The notes beneath the pieces were generated by a model, which was given only the letters and a program-made list of their open reading frames with translations, was not told where the DNA came from and did no database searches. The translations under genes were made by a program, and so were the position numbers. A DNA stretch of 64,000 nt, taken from contig NZ_RBIL01000001.1 of NCBI RefSeq assembly GCF_003633755.1, positions 2,899,426-2,963,425 on the forward strand, given 5' to 3'. This stretch comes from Solirubrobacter pauli (lineage in GTDB: Bacteria > Actinomycetota > Thermoleophilia > Solirubrobacterales > Solirubrobacteraceae). Below, piece after piece: positions 57,073-64,000 of the stretch (position 1 is the stretch's first letter; each line of letters opens with the position of its first letter).

Positions 57073-58710
57073 GTGTCCGTGCGGGGCAGAGCAGCGAGCG
57101 CCGCCGCCCTCTCCGGTGGGTTGCTGCTGCTCGCCGCGATAGCTCCCGCGAGCGCACATGCCGCAGACCTGTTCCCCGTCGACGATTGGCTCGGGGACGG
57201 GATTAAGAAGGCCGGCGAGGTCGTTCTCGGTCCACTGAAGCTGGGTGTTGAGGAGATCGCGCGGCTGATCGCCACGGTGGTTGGCGCGCTCGCCGACCTG
57301 CTCGTGCCGAAGAGCTTCGTGCGTGCGGGCATCGACGGCGTCCGCTGGCTCGTCGCGTTGCCGCCCGTCGGCGCGCCGGTCGACAACCGCGGACTTGCGA
57401 CGAGCGTCCGTATGCCCCACCTGCTCGAGCTGCGCCAGACGCTCACTTGGATCGGCGTGACCCTCCTGCCCCTGGGCCTGGTGATCTCCGCGGGGCGCGC
57501 GATGCTGGCGCCCACGGTCGACGGCGAAGGCCCGATCGAGCTTGTCGCACGCGCCCTCGCGGCTGGCGCCGCACTGCTCGTCTACGACTGGGCGTGGGGC
57601 GTGCTCGTCCGCCTCGTGCGGCTGCTGACGGACGCGCTGCTCGCGCTCCCCTGGGTGGACGACGGCATCGAGCGGATGCTCGAGACCCTGCTCATCGGGG
57701 GCGGCGCTGGCACTGTCGTTGCCGCCGAGTTCGTGGTCCCTCTGCTGATCGCCGTCGCCGGTGGCGCGCTTCTGGGGTTGCTCCTCGTGCACGTCGGGCT
57801 CGAGGTCGTCACTGCGTTGGTGTACGCACTCGGCGGGCTCGTTCTCGGTCTGTCCGGAACTCAGCTCGGACGGCGATTGCTCGCTGGGTGGCTGATCGCC
57901 GTCACCGCGGTGGTCGTGCTGCCGCTGCTCTGGACCGTCGTGTTCGTCACCGGCGCGGCGCTCATGCTCGACGCAGGACCAGCGGGCGGCTCCGGGTTCG
58001 GAGGCTTCGTCGCGCAACTCTTCAACGTCGCCGCGGCGCTCGCGGTCTTCTGGCTTGCGATCAAGCTCGCGCTCGGCGTCTTTCGACAAGCCAGCACGGC
58101 CGTCACCGGGCTCGCGGCCGCGCCAGTGGGAGGCGCCGCGGGCGCGCACGCCCTACGAGGGCCATCCAGCTCTCAGGGAAGCGCCGGTCGCGCCGGCGCC
58201 ATCGCCCGCAACGCGACGCCGGCCGGGCTCGCTCGCTTCTCGCAAAGTCTGCGGAGTGGTCTGCGAGCCGGCGGCATGGCCGCCACGTTGCCTGTCCGAC
58301 GTCCCGTCGTCGCGGGCCGGGCGGCCGCGCACGGAGTCCGGCATCCGATCCAGTCGACGCACGAGGTCGCTGGTCGTCTGCGAAGCGCGCTGAACACGCG
58401 CGGGCACGCCGCAGGTCGCGCTTCCCAGTCGCGTAGCGACTCGCAGTCGACGGCAGGAGCCCCACCTGCCCGCCGAAGTGATCCGCGGCGGCGCTCGAGA
58501 ACTGCGGGAACCGCTCGGCGCGAGACAGGACGTCGGCCGCGGACAGGCGACCGCTCGGCGAGCACCGCGAGCAAGACGGCGGCGCAAACCGGTCAGCAGC
58601 GATCGCCGCGAGCCACGGAGCCCTCGGTCCGCATAGCCGGCTCGCCCCCGTGGTGGTGGGGACGCCCGCGCCAAATCCGCGGAACGAACAAGCGAGGAGG
58701 CAACGGATGA
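57073..58710 (+). CDS. Multispanning T4SS inner-membrane protein (VirB6/TrbL-like)
   Basis: 545 aa, GTG 57073. Signal-like start (SAAALSGGLLLLAAIAPASAHA), a polar region, then about six to seven transmembrane segments between 115 and 345 (e.g. LTWIGVTLLPLGLVISAG, FVVPLLIAVAGGALLGLLLV, LLAGWLIAVTAVVVLPLLW). The last 190 residues are cytoplasmic or external, basic and disordered, ending in PPWWWGRPRQ. Position between pilin and PrgI/VirB4 genes argues for VirB6/TrbL. Four-bp overlap with the next gene. Confidence 0.8.
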   Translation: MSVRGRAASAAALSGGLLLLAAIAPASAHAADLFPVDDWLGDGIKKAGEVVLGPLKLGVEEIARLIATVVGALADLLVPKSFVRAGIDGVRWLVALPPVGAPVDNRGLATSVRMPHLLELRQTLTWIGVTLLPLGLVISAGRAMLAPTVDGEGPIELVARALAAGAALLVYDWAWGVLVRLVRLLTDALLALPWVDDGIERMLETLLIGGGAGTVVAAEFVVPLLIAVAGGALLGLLLVHVGLEVVTALVYALGGLVLGLSGTQLGRRLLAGWLIAVTAVVVLPLLWTVVFVTGAALMLDAGPAGGSGFGGFVAQLFNVAAALAVFWLAIKLALGVFRQASTAVTGLAAAPVGGAAGAHALRGPSSSQGSAGRAGAIARNATPAGLARFSQSLRSGLRAGGMAATLPVRRPVVAGRAAAHGVRHPIQSTHEVAGRLRSALNTRGHAAGRASQSRSDSQSTAGAPPARRSDPRRRSRTAGTARRETGRRPRTGDRSASTASKTAAQTGQQRSPRATEPSVRIAGSPPWWWGRPRQIRGTNKRGGNG

Positions 58711-59120
58711 CGGGTCCCGACGACGAGCTGCGCCCGGCTTATCGGACGCTCAACGATCCGGCTCGGCTGCTCGGCATCTCTGTCGTCGGCTGGATCGCGC
58801 TGCTCGCCGCCGGCGGGTGTGGCTATGGCTGGCTCCTCGTCTCGCCGCTCGGGTGGCGCGCGAACGTCTCGCTCGCGGTCATCCTGCTCGGCACGCCTGC
58901 GGCTCTGCTCCTGCTGCGCGAGGAATCGACCGTGAGCCCCGGGCGGCTCCTCCTGGCCGTGTTGCGGTGGCGCCTGCGTCCGCCAGTGATCGTCGCGCCC
59001 AGCGACGACAAGCCGGTCCGCCGTGGCGCCGTCTGCCTTCGTGAGCCGGCCCCGGAGATCTCAAGCAACGACCCATCGGTCTACTGGCCGACGGACACCG
59101 AGCTCGGGAGCGCACCGTGA
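58707..59120 (+). CDS. PrgI/VirB3-like small membrane protein
   Basis: 137 aa from ATG 58707. Two adjacent transmembrane helices (LLGISVVGWIALLAAGGCGYGWLLV; VSLAVILLGTPAALLLL) followed by a hydrophilic tail with LLLAVLRWRLRPPVIVAP. Small two-helix proteins immediately before VirB4 are the PrgI/VirB3/SCO6880-type components of Gram-positive T4SS. Coupled at both ends by 4-bp overlaps. Confidence 0.8.
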   Translation: MTGPDDELRPAYRTLNDPARLLGISVVGWIALLAAGGCGYGWLLVSPLGWRANVSLAVILLGTPAALLLLREESTVSPGRLLLAVLRWRLRPPVIVAPSDDKPVRRGAVCLREPAPEISSNDPSVYWPTDTELGSAP

Positions 59121-61774
59121 CCCGCACGCGCACGCTCGGCGACGTCCTGCCCATCGCAGCGATAGAGCCCGATGGGCTGATGGTCACCAGCGAAGCCACG
59201 TACGTGCGCCTGCTCGAGTGCCAGGACGTCCTTCACCCGCGCGCCGGCGGGGCCTCTCATCGCGAAGCGCTGCGCGACCGCCTGAGCCGACTGGCCGCGC
59301 GGCTCCCCTCCGGCCAAGGACTTCAGGTCATCGTCGAAGCTGAGCCCGTCGAGCCCGACACGGCCCTGGAGCGTGACTGGAACGAGATCCGTGCCGCGAC
59401 GTCGAGCGTCGATGCGGACCGCCGCATGGCGATGGAGCGGCTTGGCTACGCCCTTGAACAGACGCTGCGTCGAAGCGCGCCTGCCGTGGACGCGGCACGG
59501 CTCCGTTGGACGATCGCCATCCGTCACGCGCCTACGGAGCTGCGGCAGCGAATCGCGCGTCCGAGCCGTCGAAACGCGCGCGTGCTGCCACTGCGAGCGC
59601 ACGAGCGGGCGGCCGCCGAATCCGCCCGGCTGGCCGACTCTCTGGCTGCGGACCTGACCGCAGCGGGCTGTCGCGTAGAAGCGCTCGACGCCCAGGGCGC
59701 GCTTACCGCGCTCGCGCGCTGCATCGATCCCACGACAGCCGGCACCGATCACCGCCCAGCACGCGTCCTGGCGACGGCCGACCCCATCGACGCGCTTCGG
59801 CATCGGCACGACACGCTGCGCTCGATCGCCGGCGACGTCGAGCTGCAGGTACGCCGCGACTGGATGCACCGTGCCGTCGGCGATCACCACGAGGTGGAAG
59901 CCGTCCTGCACTTGGCCGGTCCGCCGGCTGAGACCAGCGTCTGGTGGCTCCTTGCCCTCCTTGAGGTGCCGCCGCCCTGGCGGCTGGCGGTGCACGTCAC
60001 GGCGACCGACCGAGTGGCCCAGCGGCGTCGCTATCGCCTACGGCACAAGCGGCTGTGGGCAGATCTGCGCCGGCGGGAACGCGACGGCAAGCTCATCAGC
60101 GAAGAGGCTTACGAGCAGGAGCGGGAAGCGGCAGAGATCGACGCTGAGCTGCGTACGTCGGGCGCAAGCGGCCTCTATGACGTCAGCGCCTACCAAGCGA
60201 TACGTCGGCCCGCCGATGAAGCCGAGGACCTTGCCGAGCTGGTCCGCTTGCTCGGACGCGAGTTCGAGAGCTACACCGACGCTCGCCTCTACCAGGGTCG
60301 CTTTCTCGTCGAGGACTCATGGGTCTCGACGCTTCCGCTCGCAGCCGATCGGCTCGGCGCCACACGTCGCTTCGCACAGCGCAACGTCGCCGACTGCCTG
60401 CCGCTGTGGTCGACGAGCGCGTCCAGCGAGGCCGGAGTGCCGCTGGGGTACGCCGTGCCAGGCAACACGCTCGAGCGAATCGACCTCTTCGACCCGCGGT
60501 ATCGCACGCACGTCGCGGTCGTGACCGGGGCCTCTGGCTCCGGTAAGACCGTCGCGGTCAACATGCTCCTGGCCCGTAACGTCTCGCGCGGCGCGACCGG
60601 GTACATCGTCGATCGCTCCTCAAGTGAGGACGAAGACGGGTCGCGGCGACACGCGGGGCACTACGAGCAGCTGGTTGCGCTCGTCCCGGGTGCGCGCATC
60701 ATCCACTACGGCGCGGGCGCGCGTGACGCGATCCTCTGCCCGTGGGACACGCCGGATGTCGCGAATGTTCCGGCGGCCAAGGTCGAGTTCCTCGTCGCTC
60801 TGCACACGCTGCTGATCGGCGATCCGTCGTCGAGCGGGCCAGCGCTCGCCGGCCTCGAGCGCACGCTGCTGACCCGCGGCATCCAGACCGTCTACGCCCG
60901 CTGTGCTCGGTCGGGCGAGCTGCCACGCGAGCGTCTCCTCTACGAGGAGCTGCGGCGCCTCGCACGCGAGCAAGCTGCCGACGAGCTCGATGGCGACGCG
61001 AGCGTCGCGTCTGAGCTGCGGCGGCTCGCCGAGCGGCTCCATCCCTACATCGACGACGGCCCGCTGGCGTGGCTCGCTGATCGCGAGACGACGATCGAGC
61101 GGGGTGCGCCGCTCGTCCTCTTCGATCTCGCGGGGCTGCCCGACGCCTTGGCCGGACCCGTGATCCTCGCGCTCGTCGACTTCATCGACCGCGACGTCGC
61201 CCGCCGACGTGCCCAGCACCTCGCCGGCCACTCACGGGACACGGGACCTTGGGCAGGCAGGGCGTTCGTCGCGATCGATGAGGCGTGGAAGCCGCTCCTG
61301 ACGCCGGCCGCCGGCGCGTGGCTCAACGAGTGGGCCCGGCGGACTCGCCATCTCGCGTGCGCGCTTCTCGTCATCAGCCAGCACCTCGCCGATTTCGCCA
61401 ATGCACAAGGCCGTGCGCTGCTGCGCAACTCAGTTCTCCGGCTGATCTTCCACACTGCCCATGACGAGCTCGCCGAGGCGCGCGACGCCCTCGGACTCGA
61501 GGACGAGGACCTCGAGGAAATCGCAGCGCTTGAGACCCGCAAGGGCGAGTACTCCACCTGCTTGCTCGACTCGGAAGCGCACGGCCGCGCGACCGTCCGC
61601 ATTTTCCTATCGGACATCGAATATTGGGCCTGCAGCGCGGATCCCGAGCGCGACCAGCCCATCCGCGAGCTCGCGCTCGCGGAATCGGATGGCGACGCGT
61701 GGCGCGCTATGCGGCTGCTCTGCGATCCCGCTTGGCACCAAGCGCGCGCAGAAGAGCTGGGGGAGGCGGCATGA
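59117..61774 (+). CDS. virB4: VirB4-type conjugation ATPase
   Basis: 885 aa, GTG 59117. The N-terminal 420 residues are the VirB4-specific domain; the C-terminal motor has Walker A VTGASGSGKTVAVNML (near 471), Walker B AFVAIDEAWKPLLTPAAGAWLNEW (near 717) and the R-x-x-x-ACALLVISQHLADF sensor segment. This ATPase powers assembly or substrate transfer of type IV secretion systems. No VirB1, VirB8 or VirB11 was recognised nearby, as expected for reduced Gram-positive systems. Confidence 0.93.
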   Translation: MTRTRTLGDVLPIAAIEPDGLMVTSEATYVRLLECQDVLHPRAGGASHREALRDRLSRLAARLPSGQGLQVIVEAEPVEPDTALERDWNEIRAATSSVDADRRMAMERLGYALEQTLRRSAPAVDAARLRWTIAIRHAPTELRQRIARPSRRNARVLPLRAHERAAAESARLADSLAADLTAAGCRVEALDAQGALTALARCIDPTTAGTDHRPARVLATADPIDALRHRHDTLRSIAGDVELQVRRDWMHRAVGDHHEVEAVLHLAGPPAETSVWWLLALLEVPPPWRLAVHVTATDRVAQRRRYRLRHKRLWADLRRRERDGKLISEEAYEQEREAAEIDAELRTSGASGLYDVSAYQAIRRPADEAEDLAELVRLLGREFESYTDARLYQGRFLVEDSWVSTLPLAADRLGATRRFAQRNVADCLPLWSTSASSEAGVPLGYAVPGNTLERIDLFDPRYRTHVAVVTGASGSGKTVAVNMLLARNVSRGATGYIVDRSSSEDEDGSRRHAGHYEQLVALVPGARIIHYGAGARDAILCPWDTPDVANVPAAKVEFLVALHTLLIGDPSSSGPALAGLERTLLTRGIQTVYARCARSGELPRERLLYEELRRLAREQAADELDGDASVASELRRLAERLHPYIDDGPLAWLADRETTIERGAPLVLFDLAGLPDALAGPVILALVDFIDRDVARRRAQHLAGHSRDTGPWAGRAFVAIDEAWKPLLTPAAGAWLNEWARRTRHLACALLVISQHLADFANAQGRALLRNSVLRLIFHTAHDELAEARDALGLEDEDLEEIAALETRKGEYSTCLLDSEAHGRATVRIFLSDIEYWACSADPERDQPIRELALAESDGDAWRAMRLLCDPAWHQARAEELGEAA

Positions 61775-62865
61775 CGCCGCACCGTCGCCCGGTCTGGCCA
61801 TGGCTGATCGCGGCGCCCGCGTTGGGGCTGCTCGTTGTGGTGCTGGGAATAGTGCTGCTGCTCGCCGGCGCCGCGCAGCAGTGCGACTCGCCGCCAACGA
61901 CGAACAGCACCATTGATCTCGCTGTCCCGGGCACGCTGGGCGGCGTCGCCGGCACCGGCCTGACCCGCGCGCAGGTCGACGGAGTTCGGAACGACAGCCC
62001 GTATGCCGGGAGGCGGGTCACACCGGGCGAGTACCTGGCCACGAGCTACGGGCCGCCATGGGGCGGCATCCAGGGCGCAGGCCTCGCAACGAGCGGCGGT
62101 CTTCGCATCGGCGGCGGCGCACCCCGCTGGTACCAGGTCGCCGTCGACCCCCAGCTGATCAGCCACGGCACGCTCGTGTACCTGTGGCCCAACCCGTTCA
62201 GCTGGACGGGGCCGTTTCTCGCCGCCGACACCGGCGGCGCGATTCGAGGCCGTCGGATCGACTTCTATGACTGGCGCGGCCGCCTTGCGCAGTACGCCTG
62301 GGGTCATCGCCACACCGCGGTCAGCGAGTGGCCGCGCGCCGATGAGCCAGACGAGGCCGGGTTGGCGTGCGAGAGAGCAAACGCGGCCGCCGGTGACAAG
62401 CCTGCTCTCGCTCTCCCGGGCGCGCGCGGCCGCGTCACGGTCGCCCCACTGGCCAACGCGCCCGGCCGTCCGTTGCTTCCTGAGCTGCTCGAGCTGCTCG
62501 AGCGAGTGGCGGGGATCGCTGGTCGTGACATCGTGCTCACGACCGGAACGAACCATGGCGAGCGGACCAGCTCGGGCCGGATCTCCGATCACGTCCTCGG
62601 CCTTGCGGGCGACTTCGGCTCCGTCGCGAACCAGTTCCCGCTTGGAGGCGGCTTCGGCACGCGGCTGGCAGCAGCCGGTCTTCGGGCTGCGGGCGTCTCC
62701 GAATCCGAGGCGTGGCGACTCGCGCAAGCAGGCGGCGGCCATGACGTCTGCTTCGACGGCTGGCGCGTCCAGGTGATCTGGCGCACCGGTGACCACTTCG
62801 ACCACGTCCACATCGGGCTCCGCAGAGGCTGCGGGTTCGGTGGCGTGCGGACCTTCCAGATCTGA
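61771..62865 (+). CDS. Cell-wall hydrolase: 3D-type barrel fused to M15-like domain
   Basis: 364 aa from ATG 61771. N-terminal anchor (WPWLIAAPALGLLVVVLGIVLLLAG) then a double-psi barrel region (about 75-175): VTPGEYLATSYGPPWG, QVAVDPQLISHGTLVYLW, and the 3D signature FLAADTGGAIRGRRIDFYDW with its three aspartates, as in MltA-type wall enzymes. The C-terminal part (about 220-360) has ERTSSGRISDHVLGLAGDFG and GDHFDHVHIGLRRG, an M15/VanY-like His pattern. Conjugation systems need a wall hydrolase; this fused arrangement is unusual. Confidence 0.8.
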   Translation: MTPHRRPVWPWLIAAPALGLLVVVLGIVLLLAGAAQQCDSPPTTNSTIDLAVPGTLGGVAGTGLTRAQVDGVRNDSPYAGRRVTPGEYLATSYGPPWGGIQGAGLATSGGLRIGGGAPRWYQVAVDPQLISHGTLVYLWPNPFSWTGPFLAADTGGAIRGRRIDFYDWRGRLAQYAWGHRHTAVSEWPRADEPDEAGLACERANAAAGDKPALALPGARGRVTVAPLANAPGRPLLPELLELLERVAGIAGRDIVLTTGTNHGERTSSGRISDHVLGLAGDFGSVANQFPLGGGFGTRLAAAGLRAAGVSESEAWRLAQAGGGHDVCFDGWRVQVIWRTGDHFDHVHIGLRRGCGFGGVRTFQI

Positions 62866-63347
62866 TGCATCGGAGGCTCCTGCTACCGATTCTCGCTGCG
62901 GGCCTGGTCGCCGGCGTCGCGGCGACGAACGTCACGCATCCATCGGTCGAGCCGGGTGCTTCGCGGGCCGCACGTCCTGAAGCTCCGAGCCAGGTCGCCG
63001 CCGCCTATGCCGTCGCAGCTCGCAGCTGGACGGCGGGCACGCGGATGACCGCTTGGCGTCGAGAGCTCGCGCTGGCGACGCCGGCGTATCGACGGGAACT
63101 GAGAACCACGCGACCGACACGATCCCAGCTTCGGACGCTTCGTCGGGAACGCGCTGCGAGTGCCGCGACGGTACTCGGCACGCATCGTGAGCCGCAGACG
63201 GGAGATGCTCGGACCCGGGTGCTCGTGACGCTGCGCGAGCGCGTTGCGGTCGGCGGTGAGCGCCTCGACTCCCGCACGAGGTACGAGGTCCTCCTTCAGC
63301 TGACGCAAGGCCGTTGGCGAGTTGCCCGGTGGACGGTCGCGGAGTAG
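62865..63347 (+). CDS. Exported small protein of the transfer block
   Basis: 160 aa, ATG 62865 sharing one base with the preceding TGA. Short signal or anchor (LLLPILAAGLVAGVAATN), then an alpha plus beta domain that could be NTF2-like: AAAYAVAARSWTAGTRMTAWRRELA, ...VLVTLRERVAVGG, and YEVLLQLTQGRWRVARW. This resembles the VirB8/TcpC-type extracellular domain in style, although the similarity is too weak to name it. Confidence 0.68.
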   Translation: MHRRLLLPILAAGLVAGVAATNVTHPSVEPGASRAARPEAPSQVAAAYAVAARSWTAGTRMTAWRRELALATPAYRRELRTTRPTRSQLRTLRRERAASAATVLGTHREPQTGDARTRVLVTLRERVAVGGERLDSRTRYEVLLQLTQGRWRVARWTVAE

Positions 63348-63352
63348 GCGCC

Positions 63353-63841
63353 GTGACTGCGGCTTTGCGCACGATCGGTGCGGCGCTGACCGCGGCCAGC
63401 GTGATGGGCGCAATCGCCGCCCTCGCGGGCGTGGACGTCATCCGAGTGGGTCGGCCACACGACGCGCTGCCCAACGAGCTGGCTGTTGCGGCGGATCTCC
63501 TCCGGCACAACCTCGTCGTTGCGCTATGGCCGCTTGCGCTCGTGGCGCTTCGCTGGCCATCCATACCGGGGATCTGCCACGTCGCCGACGCCCTGGTGGC
63601 AGGCCAACTGCTCCTGCACGGCGTGACCCTCGGCAGTGCGCTGGCGCAGCAGCCGACCCTCTGGCGCTTCCTTCCGCACCTGCCGCTCGAGTGGCTGGCG
63701 CTCGCCCTGCCGGCAGCGACGTGGACGCTCGCGCGCCGCGGCGAGATGGTGAGTCAAGGGCGGCTCGTCGGGGTCGCCGCGGCGGTAGCGGTGGCACTGG
63801 CCTTGGCGGCGCTGATCGAGACCTACGGAGCTCCGCTGTGA
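63353..63841 (+). CDS. Multispanning membrane protein
   Basis: 162 aa from GTG 63353. Four to five hydrophobic segments: LTAASVMGAIAALAGVDVI, LVVALWPLALVALRW, ADALVAGQLLLHGVTLGSALA, LEWLALALPAATWTLA and LVGVAAAVAVALALAALIE. Faintly reminiscent of SpoIIM-like membrane proteins but no family can be assigned. It sits 5 bp after the previous gene and overlaps the next start, so it belongs to the transfer operon. Confidence 0.7.
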   Translation: MTAALRTIGAALTAASVMGAIAALAGVDVIRVGRPHDALPNELAVAADLLRHNLVVALWPLALVALRWPSIPGICHVADALVAGQLLLHGVTLGSALAQQPTLWRFLPHLPLEWLALALPAATWTLARRGEMVSQGRLVGVAAAVAVALALAALIETYGAPL

Positions 63842-64000
63842 TGCGGCCCAGTCGGAGCGTCGCGCTCAGGTCGAGGACGCGGTTCCGTCGGCCGATGCGA
63901 CTGCCCCCACGGGCGGACGCTGGTCCTAGGCCGGGGCTGGTCCCCTTGTTAGTCGCCTTCAAGCATGGCCGCTCGCGGTCCGGCTGCAACCCCACACGTG
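63841..64000 (+). CDS. Possible next gene of the transfer operon, cut by window edge
   Basis: ATG 63841 shares one base with the preceding stop (TGATG) and the frame stays open to the end of the window (53 codons). The product is Arg/Pro-rich (MRPSRSVALRSRTRFRR) with no recognisable domain so far. The coupling is the only support. Confidence 0.35.
   Translation, partial: MRPSRSVALRSRTRFRRPMRLPPRADAGPRPGLVPLLVAFKHGRSRSGCNPTR

Larger units (their letters stand above)
43054..64000. mobile_element. Putative integrative conjugative element or integrated plasmid (right end outside window)
   Basis: From the tRNA-Thr 3' end to the window edge all convincing genes are on the plus strand and are of plasmid/ICE type: ParA system, replication-relaxation protein, VirD4-like coupling ATPase, XRE/ImmA regulators, and a type IV secretion block with VirB4. 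Codon choice looks more relaxed than in the chromosome to the left, with more A/T third positions, especially at 53800-56000. Neither an integrase nor a second copy of the tRNA 3' sequence was found inside the window. Left boundary is inferred from the tRNA; the true crossover could lie some bases inside it. Confidence 0.8.

Overview
The window is high-GC actinobacterial DNA. The best guess is class Thermoleophilia, order Solirubrobacterales (Solirubrobacter-like). Supporting signs are a secreted protein opening with a TYAAVSLPRNSVGSAQIR-type stretch, which I associate with that group, a Mycobacterium-like fatty-acid operon, a B12-dependent ribonucleotide reductase and frequent GTG starts with 1-4 nt ATGA/GTGA overlaps. 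The genus assignment is inference; no rRNA is present.

Positions 1-42980 look like ordinary chromosome. In order: (i) a five-gene minus-strand lipid operon (MaoC hydratase, long FabG, thiolase, TetR, acyl-CoA dehydrogenase) with a strong palindrome at its leaderless-looking start; (ii) secreted subtilisin and trypsin-type proteases, a PAS-GGDEF diguanylate cyclase and a DtxR-type regulator; (iii) a copper operon (CopZ, membrane-anchored His-rich protein, CopA ATPase) behind a CsoR-like operator, ending in KptA; (iv) a divergent TetR/SDR pair with two operator palindromes, a VOC protein, FdhD, an LVIVD-type secreted protein, glutamate decarboxylase and NrdJ; (v) GalE, RecQ with a small paralogue of its own N-terminus, Tmk and HolB, interrupted by an odd peptidoglycan-binding/serine-recombinase fusion and a hendecad-repeat surface protein; (vi) nitrate and nitrite assimilation: FNT channel, NarK-type carrier and a three-module nitrate reductase fusion; (vii) PHP phosphoesterase, c-di-GMP signalling proteins and a PPIase-like chaperone.

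At 42981-43053 lies an intact tRNA-Thr(CGT). From its 3' end to the right edge of the window everything is on the plus strand and looks like an integrative conjugative element (ICE) or integrated plasmid: a winged-helix protein, ParA with a small partner, a replication-relaxation family protein, a VirD4-type coupling ATPase, a sigma-like protein with a membrane tail, two secreted surface proteins, a GNAT/XRE/ImmA cassette, then a type IV secretion block (pilin-like, VirB6-like, PrgI-like, VirB4, cell-wall hydrolase, small exported proteins). The right end, integrase and second att site are outside the window.

The most unusual structure is the intergenic region 46545-46821 behind the par genes: a perfect 24-bp palindrome flanked by a direct half-site, abutting a 147-bp nested inverted repeat (21-bp perfect outer arms, 24-nt inner arms with one mismatch). 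The same 9-mer (TTGCGTAGC) recurs just upstream of parA, inside a tiny translationally coupled ORF whose cysteines are spaced exactly C-x7-C-x7-C-x7-C. It is a candidate centromere, replication origin or transfer origin.
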